DNA from: Bacillus sp. OK048
Lineage (GTDB): Bacteria > Bacillota > Bacilli > Bacillales > Cytobacillaceae
Direction of reading: 5' to 3'
NCBI RefSeq assembly: GCF_900103525.1
Contig: NZ_FNHN01000019.1
Coordinates: forward strand, 1-58,889
Length of the DNA stretch: 58,889 bases
The translations under genes were made by a program, and so were the position numbers. Of the stretch, positions 51,150-58,847 are shown piece after piece. The notes below the pieces were generated by a model that saw nothing but the letters and a program-made list of their open reading frames with translations, was not told the origin of the DNA and searched no databases. The first letter of the stretch is position 1, and every line of letters begins with the position of its first letter.

Positions 51150-51887
51150 ATGATTCGCTACAAATGTATTATTTCCTATGATGGATCTGGATTCAATGGA
51201 TATCAGGTCCAGCCCAATAAACGTACCGTTCAAAGCCAAATAGAAGCCATTTTAGCAAAAATCCATAAGGGAACGAATGTAAAAATTATTGCTTCTGGAA
51301 GAACGGATGCCGGGGTACATGCAAAAGGTCAGGTTATTCATTTTGATTCGCCGTTAGCCCTTACTACGGAAAAGTGGGAGATAGCCTTAAATTCCATGCT
51401 GCCCGGGGATATATCGATACGATCTGTTGAAAAAGCAGATCCTTCCTTTCATGCTCGATTCGATGCGTGTGGCAAAGAATATCGTTATTTTCTTTATCAA
51501 TCACCGAAAAGAGACCCATTTCAACGGGATTTTGCCTTGCATTACCCGTTTCGTTTAGATCTCGAGGCCATGAATGAAGCTGCCGAGTATTTACTAGGTA
51601 CACATGACTTTTCTAGTTTTTGTTCAGCAAAAACTGAGGTGACAGATAAGGTTAGAACCATTGAGGCTATAGAGATTTTGCAGGAAAGTGAACAAATTTG
51701 CTTCCGTTTTGTCGGGAATGGATTTTTATATAATATGGTTCGAATACTAGTAGGAACTTTACTAGAGGTTGGTTCAGGAAAACGGACGCCGACAGAAATA
51801 GTGGAGATTCTTGAAAAAAAAGACCGCAGTTATGCGGGGAAAACTGTTCCTGGACAAGGCTTGTATTTATGGGAAGTATATTATTAA
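51150..51887 (+). CDS. truA: tRNA pseudouridine(38-40) synthase TruA
   Basis: This 245-residue enzyme converts U38-U40 of the tRNA anticodon arm to pseudouridine. The catalytic aspartate lies in the GRTDAGVHAKGQVIHFD motif, and YRYFLYQ and FVGNGFLYNMVRILVG are also conserved. It is cotranscribed with the ECF genes by position; rplM then has its own promoter. Confidence 0.96.
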   Translation: MIRYKCIISYDGSGFNGYQVQPNKRTVQSQIEAILAKIHKGTNVKIIASGRTDAGVHAKGQVIHFDSPLALTTEKWEIALNSMLPGDISIRSVEKADPSFHARFDACGKEYRYFLYQSPKRDPFQRDFALHYPFRLDLEAMNEAAEYLLGTHDFSSFCSAKTEVTDKVRTIEAIEILQESEQICFRFVGNGFLYNMVRILVGTLLEVGSGKRTPTEIVEILEKKDRSYAGKTVPGQGLYLWEVYY

Positions 51888-51928
51888 AAATTTCCTCGTA
51901 TAACAACTGAACCTAGTGTAACATTTTC

Positions 51929-51957
51929 TTGACTTTTAGCTTCAAAGAATTTATTAT
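51929..51957 (+). promoter_or_regulatory. Sigma-A promoter of rplM-rpsI
   Basis: TTGACT at 51929-51934, a 17-bp spacer and TATTAT at 51952-51957. Confidence 0.75.
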
Positions 51958-51964
51958 ATTATAT

Positions 51965-52143
51965 GGTTGTGTTTTTAATCCCACGATTAAGCCCCGGAAA
52001 GTCTTCATCGTGATTGAAAATATATGAAGTTAACAATAGACGCACAATGACGTTACCGTTTATTCCCGGAACAGAACAAACGATAACGACTTATGATGGT
52101 GCGAAAAATAATCTTTAATGGATTTAATTTAGGAGGGAAATTC
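51965..52143 (+). promoter_or_regulatory. Ribosomal protein L13 leader (putative)
   Basis: A leader of about 180 nt separates the promoter from rplM. CGTTACCGTTT (52051-52061) and AAACGATAACG (52078-52088) form a stem with an internal mismatch around TTCCCGGAACAG. Position and size agree with the known L13 leader of Bacillales, by which L13 is thought to control its own operon. Confidence 0.6.
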
Positions 52144-52581
52144 ATGCGTACAACGTTTATGGCTAACGCCAACAATATCGAGCGTAAATGGTACGTGATT
52201 GATGCTGAAGGCAAAACTCTTGGTCGTCTTGCTTCTGAAGTAGCAGCAATCTTACGCGGTAAAAATAAACCAACTTTTACACCACATGTTGACACTGGTG
52301 ATCATGTTATCATTCTTAACGCATCTAAAGTTGAATTAACTGGGAAGAAATTAACTGACAAGATCTACTACCGTCACACAATGCACCCAGGTGGTTTAAA
52401 AACTAGAACTGCTCTTGAAATGCGTACAAACTATGCTGAGAAAATGATCGAGCTTGCTGTTAAAGGCATGCTTCCAAAGAATTCTCTTGGCCGTCAAACA
52501 TTCAAAAAATTACACGTATATGCTGGCGCAGAACATCCGCACCAAGCACAACAACCTGAAGTTTACGAACTTCGCGGTTAA
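52144..52581 (+). CDS. rplM: 50S ribosomal protein L13
   Basis: This 145-residue protein starts MRTTFMANANNIERKWYVIDA behind TAGGAGGG; an in-frame start at 52093 lies in the leader. The segments LGRLASEVAAILRGKNKP and VKGMLPKNSLGR are conserved. It is an early 50S assembly protein and is cotranscribed with rpsI. Confidence 0.97.
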   Translation: MRTTFMANANNIERKWYVIDAEGKTLGRLASEVAAILRGKNKPTFTPHVDTGDHVIILNASKVELTGKKLTDKIYYRHTMHPGGLKTRTALEMRTNYAEKMIELAVKGMLPKNSLGRQTFKKLHVYAGAEHPHQAQQPEVYELRG

Positions 52582-52601
52582 TATAGAGGGAGGGAATTAA
52601 C

Positions 52602-52994
52602 TTGGCACAAGTTCAATATATTGGTACTGGTCGTCGTAAAAGCTCTGTCGCACGTGTGCGCTTAGTTCCAGGTACAGGTAAAATCCTAATTAACGGTCGT
52701 GACATCGAAGAATATATCCCATTTGCAGCTTTACGTATGGTTGTAAACCAACCATTAGTTGCTACTGAAACAACAGGCAGCTACGATGTTCTTGTAAACG
52801 TAAGCGGCGGTGGATACACTGGTCAAGCTGGCGCAATTCGCCACGGTATTGCTCGCGCATTACTTACAGCTGATCCTGAATACCGTCCAACATTAAAGCG
52901 TGCGGGTCTATTAACTCGTGACCCACGTATGAAAGAACGTAAGAAATACGGACTTAAAGGCGCTCGTCGTGCTCCTCAGTTCTCAAAACGTTAA
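52602..52994 (+). CDS. rpsI: 30S ribosomal protein S9
   Basis: This 130-residue protein starts at TTG 52602 (MAQVQYIGTGRRKSSVARV) behind GAGGGAGGG. The C-terminal tail ending in APQFSKR reaches the P-site tRNA anticodon loop; the final KR is required in the family. It is closed by a strong terminator. Confidence 0.97.
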   Translation: MAQVQYIGTGRRKSSVARVRLVPGTGKILINGRDIEEYIPFAALRMVVNQPLVATETTGSYDVLVNVSGGGYTGQAGAIRHGIARALLTADPEYRPTLKRAGLLTRDPRMKERKKYGLKGARRAPQFSKR

Positions 52995-53009
52995 TCTTCA
53001 ACATTTCAA

Positions 53010-53042
53010 AGGCTCTCAACCAATTTGGTTGGGAGTCTTTTT
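53010..53042 (+). terminator. Terminator after rpsI
   Basis: GGCTCTCAACCAA-TT-TGGTTGGGAGTC followed by TTTTT. Confidence 0.9.
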
Positions 53043-53161
53043 ATGTATACTAGGAGATGTTTAGGTAATTTGTACAATAAAAATTGGCAATCAAAATCGC
53101 ACTGCATTTTGCATTTCTTAGCACCAAGGGATGAAGAATAGTCTTAAGAGGTGAAAATGGA

Positions 53162-53605
53162 GTGACTGTAATAACTACCTTTAAAGAAAAGCGTCGGGAT
53201 AAACAATTAAAATACGAGCGGTCTGTATTAAAGGACTTATCGGTTAAAACGCTAAAAGAGCGGGTGCAGCAATACTTTGGCTCTTCGAGAATTGCGTCTA
53301 GTTTCGTTATGAACTCTGGAATAGAAGAGGCTTGCTATGATGTAGCTTTAGAAGCCTATTTATTAGGAGCTAAATTCAGCAAATTTGGTTATTATGGTGA
53401 AAATATAGATGAAGTGCGAAAACGCTGTTATAAAGAAGAGAAACACTTAATTGATACTCTTTACAATTTCCTCCTTTATTGGGGAAACGGTGAAGAAGGC
53501 GTTATGAGCGAAACCCTTTACTACTCCTGTGAGGGCTATATCGATGTATGGTGGAAAGATGGTTATGAAAAGGCACAAAGACGGCGTAAGCTACGGTTAC
53601 ACTAA
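53162..53605 (+). CDS. ybaK: YbaK family protein (DUF2521), function unknown
   Basis: This 147-residue protein starts at GTG 53162, 8 nt after GAGGTG; the nearby ATG at 53157 reads into a stop. It is basic at both ends (FKEKRRDKQLKYERS, QRRRKLRLH) and mostly helical in appearance, with EEACYDVALEAYLLGAKFSKFGYYG and KEEKHLIDTLYNFLLYWG. It matches the Bacillus-specific protein found between rpsI and cwlD. No catalytic motif is visible. Confidence 0.88.
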   Translation: MTVITTFKEKRRDKQLKYERSVLKDLSVKTLKERVQQYFGSSRIASSFVMNSGIEEACYDVALEAYLLGAKFSKFGYYGENIDEVRKRCYKEEKHLIDTLYNFLLYWGNGEEGVMSETLYYSCEGYIDVWWKDGYEKAQRRRKLRLH

Positions 53606-53612
53606 TTCTGAG

Positions 53613-53652
53613 GCACCATGTTTAGGATAATTCCCTAGCTTGGTGCTTTTTT
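53613..53652 (+). terminator. Terminator after ybaK
   Basis: GCACCA (53613-53618) pairs with TGGTGC (53641-53646), followed by six T residues. Confidence 0.75.
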
Positions 53653-53731
53653 GAAGTTTCTTCCTGTTCTAAACAGTTTCCTTGTCCCATATAGTTTAGT
53701 GAATAGGGACGAGCGGGAAGGAATGATTCAG

Positions 53732-54457
53732 GTGTCAAAGAAAAAAGTAAAGGTTATAGGATTTTCTTTAGGTTTACTTCTCTTATTTTTGATTTTACAA
53801 TATGATTTTGTCAAAGAAGATACATGGGGAGATTCATGGAGTCTTCCGTTATCCGGAAAAATCATCTTGCTTGATCCTGGACATGGCGGTCCAGATGGGG
53901 GAGCAGGAAACTCCAAAACATTAGAGAAAGACATTGCCTTGGATATTACCTTAAAAGTCAGAGATTATTTGCAGGAGCAGGGAGCCTTAGTAATCATGAC
54001 CAGAGAAACGGATACTGATTTAGCAGATGAAGATACAAGAGGCTATAGTAGAAGGAAAGTAGAAGACTTGAAGAAGCGGCTAAAGATGATAAATAACACG
54101 GATAATGACCTCTACGTCAGCATTCATTTAAATTCCATTCCTTCTGCAAGATGGAGAGGAGCTCAAACTTTTTATGCACCTCATTTCAAAGAAAATGCCA
54201 AGGCGGCAAAATTCATTCAGGATGAGTTGATTGTAAACCTTGAAAATACAACACGTAAAGCAAAGCCAATCAATTCAGTCTATATTTTAAAAAATGCAAA
54301 AAAACCTGGTGTATTAGTGGAAGTTGGGTTCCTTTCAAATTCAAACGAAAGAGAGCTGCTAAAAAAGGATGCCTATCAGGAGAAAATTGCCGCTTCCATC
54401 TATCAAGGGGTAGTTCGCTATTTTACGAATGAAAAGGAAATTAAGGTGGAGGAATAA
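53732..54457 (+). CDS. cwlD: N-acetylmuramoyl-L-alanine amidase CwlD (germination)
   Basis: This 241-residue zinc amidase starts at GTG 53732, with AAGGA 9 nt upstream; the nearer ATG at 53723 touches that site. A single N-terminal membrane segment (IGFSLGLLLLFLILQY) is followed by the amidase_3 domain: LDPGHGGPDGGA, SIHLNS and the catalytic glutamate in VLVEVGFLSN. With a PdaA-type deacetylase it makes muramic-delta-lactam in spore cortex, the mark read by germination lytic enzymes. It is normally expressed late in sporulation. Confidence 0.95.
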   Translation: MSKKKVKVIGFSLGLLLLFLILQYDFVKEDTWGDSWSLPLSGKIILLDPGHGGPDGGAGNSKTLEKDIALDITLKVRDYLQEQGALVIMTRETDTDLADEDTRGYSRRKVEDLKKRLKMINNTDNDLYVSIHLNSIPSARWRGAQTFYAPHFKENAKAAKFIQDELIVNLENTTRKAKPINSVYILKNAKKPGVLVEVGFLSNSNERELLKKDAYQEKIAASIYQGVVRYFTNEKEIKVEE

Positions 54458-54487
54458 GGAGGGTAGCGTTGCACCTTCTATTTTTTT
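54458..54487 (+). terminator. Terminator after cwlD
   Basis: GGAGGGT (54458-54464) pairs with ACCTTCT (54473-54479), including two G-U pairs, followed by seven T residues. Confidence 0.7.
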
Positions 54488-54536
54488 GTAATAGGCAATA
54501 AGTGATTCATTTAACTGTTTGTGAGTTCAAATATGG

Positions 54537-54542
54537 TATACT
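54537..54542 (+). promoter_or_regulatory. Candidate extended -10 promoter of salA
   Basis: TGGTATACT carries an extended -10 (TG) with TATACT at 54537-54542; no good -35 at 17 bp was found. It is 41 bp before salA. Confidence 0.4.
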
Positions 54543-54583
54543 GAAAACTGGAAACGAATTCATTAGGCGAGGTGTTTGTTTAC

Positions 54584-55639
54584 ATGTTAACAGAATTAAA
54601 TGTCCGTGAAGTACTGGGAAGCTTAAAAGAACCATTTTTACATAAAACGTTAGCCGAATTAAATGCTATCGAAGAAATAAAAATAAAAGTAGAGAAAAAC
54701 CATGTCAGCGTAAAGTTACAAATTGCTAAAACTGGTACAGCCGAACAATTACAGCTGCAAACTCAAGTGGTTAATTTGCTAAAAGAAGCAGGGGCACAAA
54801 CTGTAGGAATCCGATTTAGTGAGCTTCCAGAAGCAGTTCTTGCAGAACATCGTCAAGCTGCAGGCGAAACAGAAGATAAAGGATTACTTTCTTCTGATAA
54901 AACTACATTTATCGCCATTGCAAGTGGTAAAGGCGGAGTTGGTAAATCAACCGTGTCTGTTAACCTTGCTGTTGCGCTAGCGCGTTTAGGTAAAAAAGTT
55001 GGATTAATTGATGCAGATATTTATGGATTTAGTGTTCCAGATATGATGGGGATTACGCAAAGACCTGTCGTGAGAGGCGAAAAGATTCTACCTGTTGAGC
55101 GTTTTGGTGTTAAAGTCATTTCAATGGGCTTCTTTGTAGAAGATAATTCTCCAATCATTTGGCGTGGTCCAATGTTAGGCAAAATGCTGAACAGCTTCTT
55201 TAACGAAGTGGAATGGGGAGAAATTGATTATTTACTGTTAGATTTACCTCCTGGAACCGGGGACGTTGCATTAGATGTCCATACGATGCTTCCTGCTTGT
55301 AAAGAAGTAATCGTAACGACTCCACATCCAACTGCTGCTTTTGTTGCGGCACGTGCAGGTGCTATGGCACTTCGTACGGACCATGAGATCATTGGAGTTA
55401 TTGAAAATATGGCCTATTTCGAAAGTATGTTAACAGGTGAAAAAGAATATGTATTTGGTAAAGGCGGCGGTGATAAATTAGCTGAAGACTTGAACTCTGA
55501 AGTCCTAGGTCGACTGCCTCTTAATCAGCCTGATTGGAATGATGATGACTTTGCTCCATCAATTTATCAAGAAGACCACCAATTAGGGAAAATCTATTTA
55601 GAAATTGCCGAAAAATTGACAAGCCGTTTGAAAAAGTAA
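54584..55639 (+). CDS. salA: SalA/Mrp family ATP-binding protein
   Basis: This 351-residue protein has an N-terminal MIP18-like domain (about 1-85, LTELNVREVLGSLKEPF). A P-loop ATPase domain follows, with the deviant Walker A SGKGGVGKST at residues 114-123 and DLPPGTGDVALD. Mrp proteins act as iron-sulfur carriers; the Bacillus orthologue SalA instead regulates scoC and so exoprotease production. Both roles are possible here. The ATG at 54584 follows GAGGTG; a start at 54572 would lie within the spacer. Confidence 0.94.
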   Translation: MLTELNVREVLGSLKEPFLHKTLAELNAIEEIKIKVEKNHVSVKLQIAKTGTAEQLQLQTQVVNLLKEAGAQTVGIRFSELPEAVLAEHRQAAGETEDKGLLSSDKTTFIAIASGKGGVGKSTVSVNLAVALARLGKKVGLIDADIYGFSVPDMMGITQRPVVRGEKILPVERFGVKVISMGFFVEDNSPIIWRGPMLGKMLNSFFNEVEWGEIDYLLLDLPPGTGDVALDVHTMLPACKEVIVTTPHPTAAFVAARAGAMALRTDHEIIGVIENMAYFESMLTGEKEYVFGKGGGDKLAEDLNSEVLGRLPLNQPDWNDDDFAPSIYQEDHQLGKIYLEIAEKLTSRLKK

Positions 55640-55653
55640 CGGAACTATTAGAG

Positions 55654-55687
55654 AAGGCCTCTTCCTAGACCAAGGGAGAGGCCTTTT
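55654..55687. terminator. Bidirectional terminator between salA and gerD
   Basis: AAGGCCTCT and (G)AGAGGCCTT form an inverted repeat flanked by A and T runs. It can serve the convergent salA and gerD transcripts. Confidence 0.8.
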
Positions 55688-55700
55688 ACTATAATTTATA

Positions 55701-56300
55701 TTAAGATCCGCTGCTGCCTTTGTCCTTTCCTTCACTTTTTTTGGCTTCTTTTTTCTGTGTTTCTTCAGCTGCCTTTAAGAGTAATTCTTGCATTTTCACT
55801 TTAAATAATGGGCTTTCAAGGGTTTCGGATATAACCGTTTGAAGGTGCTCCCTGTATTCTTTGCTTTTTAAAGCATCTGCCATTTCCTTTTGAATTTCAG
55901 GCTCTTTAAAGACCTCAATCATCATACCTCTATACTCAGGATCCTTCATCAAATCCTTTAGAAGGATTTCATTCTCAGATCTCATGCTTTTTGCTACACC
56001 AGCGGCGAATTTTGTATCACTAAAGGTTTTTTTCCAAAACTCGGTTGCATTTTCAGAAGTAAGGGTTTGTTGAATCGTATCCGATACCACCTTTTGATCC
56101 ATTACCAGGGATTCTTTCATTTTGTCATTCGTCATTACTTCTTCAATTGCTTTCTTACCATCATCCGTTTTAAGAATATCAACAACCATTTTCTTTGTCT
56201 CTTCATAGTTTATTTGCTTTCCGCCACTTGCTTCCGGAGAAGAACAACTAGATAGAAACATGGTGATGAGCAAGAGGAGCATTAATCTTTTACGTTTCAT
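55701..56300 (-). CDS. gerD: Germination lipoprotein GerD
   Basis: This 199-residue lipoprotein has a basic N-terminus, a hydrophobic core and the lipobox LSSC, which places the lipidated cysteine at residue 20. The mature part is a helical, coiled-coil-like domain (NYEETKKMVVDILKTDDGKKA onward), and the tail is rich in lysine, glutamate, glycine and serine. GerD trimers sit in the spore inner membrane and gather germinant receptors into a cluster. The ATG is 9 nt from AAAGGAG. An upstream sigma-G-type promoter fits forespore expression. Confidence 0.96.
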   Translation of the reverse strand: MKRKRLMLLLLITMFLSSCSSPEASGGKQINYEETKKMVVDILKTDDGKKAIEEVMTNDKMKESLVMDQKVVSDTIQQTLTSENATEFWKKTFSDTKFAAGVAKSMRSENEILLKDLMKDPEYRGMMIEVFKEPEIQKEMADALKSKEYREHLQTVISETLESPLFKVKMQELLLKAAEETQKKEAKKSEGKDKGSSGS

Positions 56301-56337
56301 CTAAAAAAGCTCCTTTCACATAAGAGTCCTTAATTTT

Positions 56338-56367
56338 TAGGATGAAGAAAAGAGCATTAGATTATAC
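56338..56367 (-). promoter_or_regulatory. Sigma-G promoter of gerD
   Basis: On the minus strand GTATA (56363-56367) lies exactly 18 bp from CATCCTA (56338-56344). This fits the sigma-G consensus GHATR-N18-CATNNTA and the known forespore expression of gerD. Confidence 0.75.
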
Positions 56368-56454
56368 GTGTGGAAATTGAAATGATGGATTTTTTATAGT
56401 TGGATTGGTACAATCAATATGGAATTTTACTTTTTATTATTGGAGGATAATGGT

Positions 56455-57129
56455 GTGACGAGTCGTATTTGGGTTAGGCTGTTTATGACTACGCTATTAA
56501 TTGGCGCTGTTACAACAGCAATTGTAGGTTTTATTATTAATTGGAATGAATATGTGCACTATTTTACTGACTTTCGAATCATCAATATATTATCCGCTCT
56601 TTTTTGGTTTATTTTGTGGGGCTTACTATATAGTGTTATCAGTCAAATGGGCTATTTTGCGTATCTTACTGTTCACCGGTTTGGACTAGGTATATTTAAA
56701 TCAGTATCCCTTTGGAATGGGATTCAAGTGGTCTTCATTTTATTTGTATTGTTTGACTTGGTGTACTTACGCTTTGAAACCTTTGCAAATCAAGGGGAAA
56801 GTTGGTTGCCGTATATTGGGCTAGCCGTACTTCTGTTAATAATTGGTTCGATCACAGCGTGGTATAAAGCCAAACAAACTAATCGAGAAGCATTTATACC
56901 TGCACTCTTTTTTATGATTGTTGTCACGGTGATCGAGTGGTTTCCAGTGCTACGTGTAAACGAAGAAGAATGGTTATATTTAATGTTGTTTCCGCTACTT
57001 GCTTGTAATGCCTATCAATTATTAATTCTGCATAAATTAAATCTTAAATCACAGCAGGAAAGACAGAGAATTGAGAGTAAGCGGACGACAAATAAAAATA
57101 CGAATGTCTCAAAAAAACCGTCCATTTAA
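56455..57129 (+). CDS. kbaA: KinB-signalling pathway activation protein KbaA
   Basis: This 224-residue membrane protein has about six hydrophobic segments, starting with WVRLFMTTLLIGAVTTAIVGF, and a basic C-terminal tail. In B. subtilis KbaA is needed for the KinB input to the sporulation phosphorelay. The GTG at 56455 is 8 nt after GGAGG; an upstream ATG at 56419 lies before that site. A bidirectional terminator overlaps its stop codon. Confidence 0.92.
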   Translation: MTSRIWVRLFMTTLLIGAVTTAIVGFIINWNEYVHYFTDFRIINILSALFWFILWGLLYSVISQMGYFAYLTVHRFGLGIFKSVSLWNGIQVVFILFVLFDLVYLRFETFANQGESWLPYIGLAVLLLIIGSITAWYKAKQTNREAFIPALFFMIVVTVIEWFPVLRVNEEEWLYLMLFPLLACNAYQLLILHKLNLKSQQERQRIESKRTTNKNTNVSKKPSI

Positions 57130-57145
57130 TCAGGTGGACGGTTTT
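57114..57145. terminator. Bidirectional terminator between kbaA and pdaB
   Basis: AAAACCGTCCA (57114-57124) pairs perfectly with TGGACGGTTTT (57135-57145). The kbaA stop codon lies in the loop. Confidence 0.88.
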
Positions 57146-57155
57146 CTCTTTAAAG

Positions 57156-57908
57156 TCATTCTATTTCTTTTGTATCAACTGAACCATTGGCAATTAATTC
57201 TGAAACAGTTACTAGCTTTAACCCTTTACTCCTTAGTTCTTGGAGGATACCTGGCACAGCAGCTGCCGTTTGTTTAGCAGAATCAGAAGCATGGAGAAGC
57301 ACGATATCTCCTTTATTGGCTTTTTTTACATTCTTGATAATTTCATTAGTTCCGGGATTGGTCCAATCCTTTGAATCTACGCTCCAATGAACCACTGTAT
57401 AGCCATAGCGTTCTGCTATTTTTAAGGAACGTTCATCGAAATGTCCTGTAGGGGCACGCAGCAGCTTGATATCATTAATATTTAATTTTCGAAAGGCATC
57501 TTTGGCCTTTGAGATATCTTTGCCGATATTTACATCTTCAAGTTCAGTGTAATCTTCATAGGCAAATCCTAGAATCCCAATTTCAAACCCATCCTTTACG
57601 ATTCTGTTTACAATATCTGGATGCCTCTCTGCCCAAGATCCAGCTAAAAAGAAGGTCGCGGCTTTTACATTCTCCTTTTTTAAAGCATCTAAAATCGGCT
57701 CTGCCTTTTCATCACCCCAGCCAATATTAAAAGTAAGGGCAATATCTTTTTCACCACGGTACACGGCTTTTGGTCCATCCTTTGTGGAAAAGACTGGAGA
57801 TAGGGACAGGTTTCCCCAAAAGAGATACAACGCAGTAAAGAATGCGGCAATAACAACTAAAAGAACTTGTTTAACAGATTTACTATTTAGCACATAAAAG
57901 AAATTCAT
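57156..57908 (-). CDS. pdaB: Polysaccharide deacetylase PdaB (spore maintenance)
   Basis: This 250-residue protein starts MNFFYVLNSKSVKQVLL behind GGGGTGG; an in-frame ATG at 57953 is unlikely because the -10 of a candidate sporulation promoter would lie inside it. An N-terminal membrane anchor is followed by the NodB-type fold: IALTFNIGWGDEKAEPIL, TFFLAGSWAERHP, LRAPTGHFDERS and LHASDSAKQT. The usual catalytic first aspartate (TFDD in active enzymes) is N-I here, a feature shared by PdaB orthologues. The gene is needed for late spore stability in B. subtilis. Confidence 0.95.
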   Translation of the reverse strand: MNFFYVLNSKSVKQVLLVVIAAFFTALYLFWGNLSLSPVFSTKDGPKAVYRGEKDIALTFNIGWGDEKAEPILDALKKENVKAATFFLAGSWAERHPDIVNRIVKDGFEIGILGFAYEDYTELEDVNIGKDISKAKDAFRKLNINDIKLLRAPTGHFDERSLKIAERYGYTVVHWSVDSKDWTNPGTNEIIKNVKKANKGDIVLLHASDSAKQTAAAVPGILQELRSKGLKLVTVSELIANGSVDTKEIE

Positions 57909-57942
57909 ACTGACCACCCCGTCCATTGCTATCCTTGTCTCA

Positions 57943-57971
57943 TACCTATGCATATTTTTAAAATAATATGA
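57943..57971 (-). promoter_or_regulatory. Candidate sigma-E promoter of pdaB
   Basis: On the minus strand TCATATT (57965-57971) is 14 bp from CATAGGTA (57943-57950). The -35 fits sigma-E well; the -10 matches CATACAAT only in part. Confidence 0.45.
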
Positions 57972-58052
57972 TTAATTGGGGAGTTTCCTTATTAAGAATT
58001 TTAAATAAGATGTCTTACCCTTGATCAAGTAACCAGCAAAAGTAAGATAAGC

Positions 58053-58104
58053 GGAGATTTTTCGGTTATGCAAAGGAAAATCTCCAATTCTCGAGTTTTT
58101 CGAG
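58053..58104. repeat. Two adjacent inverted repeats upstream of pdaB
   Basis: GGAGATTTT (58053-58061)/AAAATCTCC (58077-58085) and CTCGA (58090-58094)/TCGAG (58100-58104) form two neighbouring hairpins, 5 bp apart. Neither has a following T run in either direction that clearly marks a terminator. Confidence 0.6.
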
Positions 58105-58112
58105 TCAATAGG

Positions 58113-58182
58113 CGGAATCTCTCCGTCTATTTAAGCCTTTTTTAATAATAAAAACTAATTAAGCGGAATTCATCCGTCTATT
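58113..58182. repeat. Two imperfect GCGGA...TCCGTCTATTTA repeats
   Basis: GGCGGAATCTCTCCGTCTATTTA (split here as GGCGGAATCTC + TCCGTCTATTTA) at about 58113-58135 and AGCGGAATTCA + TCCGTCTATTTA at about 58160-58182 are near copies about 47 bp apart. Each is a short GGA/TCC palindrome. The remainder of 57972-58313 is AT-rich with no recognisable gene. Confidence 0.6.
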
Positions 58183-58313
58183 TATAAACTCGGGAGCTTA
58201 ACCTGAACCTACAACCGAAAAGGTAAACGAAAGCACCAAAAGAAAAAATAATTATAAATTTCACTAATTTGGAAAAGACTACTATAACTACATTTTTAAT
58301 AAAGGGTGATTCA

Positions 58314-58544
58314 ATGTTTGGACTTCTCATTAATGATAAAGAAGTAAAAGAAATGGAATACCTTATTAAGAGAGAAATGGATGAAATACTATTTGATTTA
58401 AAAGATGCCCGTATTGACCATATTGTAAAACGAGCAATGGAGGAACGATATAAGATCTTATTTACCCTCTTTAGAAGAGTTGCTTCACCAAATGAGTGTC
58501 TTAAATACATGAGACGAGATAATAAAAGTAGAAAAAAGGGATAG
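58314..58544 (+). CDS. Small charged protein of unknown function before the rRNA operon
   Basis: This 76-residue protein starts MFGLLINDKEVKEMEYLIKRE, with AAAGGGTGA upstream; an in-frame TTG at 58269 lacks a ribosome binding site. It appears fully helical and highly charged (KREMDEILFDLKDARIDHIVKRAMEERYK), ending in MRRDNKSRKKG. I do not recognise a named family. The frame is longer than expected by chance in AT-rich DNA and has sensible codon use. It stands alone, about 48 bp before the rRNA promoters. Confidence 0.65.
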   Translation: MFGLLINDKEVKEMEYLIKREMDEILFDLKDARIDHIVKRAMEERYKILFTLFRRVASPNECLKYMRRDNKSRKKG

Positions 58545-58591
58545 GTAAAGATATTAATTTAAAAAGTAAGGAACAAATTTATTATAAACAG

Positions 58592-58620
58592 TTGACTTAT
58601 TAAAGCGATGTTGGTATATT
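58592..58620 (+). promoter_or_regulatory. rRNA operon promoter P1
   Basis: TTGACT at 58592-58597, a 17-bp spacer and TATATT at 58615-58620. Confidence 0.85.
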
Positions 58621-58666
58621 AATAAACGTCGCTGCTGACATAAAATATTTTCTTTAAAAAAAGTAA

Positions 58667-58695
58667 TTGACTTTATGTTGTAGAGATGATATATT
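58667..58695 (+). promoter_or_regulatory. rRNA operon promoter P2
   Basis: TTGACT at 58667-58672, a 17-bp spacer and TATATT at 58690-58695, 75 bp after P1. Both hexamers are identical to those of P1. Confidence 0.87.
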
Positions 58696-58753
58696 CATAA
58701 AGTCGCTTTTGAGCGGTTAACAAGTTCATGAAGTGATTTCAACGTGGTAACTT

Positions 58754-58768
58754 TGTTCTTTGAAAACT
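58754..58768 (+). promoter_or_regulatory. boxA-type antitermination site
   Basis: TGTTCTTTGAAAACT matches the rRNA boxA region bound by NusB-S10. S10 is encoded at 34094 in this window. Confidence 0.75.
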
Positions 58769-58847
58769 AAACAAACAAGAACGTCAACAAACAATTTTTT
58801 AGCTTTTTATAAAAGCTAAGCCAACGTAACAAATGAGCTATATCAAC

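Noticed and set aside
53653..53731. Sigma-E promoter for cwlD (CATATAGT near 53689)
   Set aside because: The -10 is fair but the sequence 14 bp upstream (TTCTAAA) does not resemble the sigma-E -35.
55701..56300. gerD considered as a horizontally acquired gene because of its opposite strand
   Set aside because: gerD and pdaB are on the opposite strand in the reference Bacillus arrangement too; sequence and context are normal.
58178..58510. 110-codon minus-strand frame opposite the small gene at 58314
   Set aside because: The plus-strand frame has a ribosome binding site and a better start; the minus frame is a shadow running into the repeat region.
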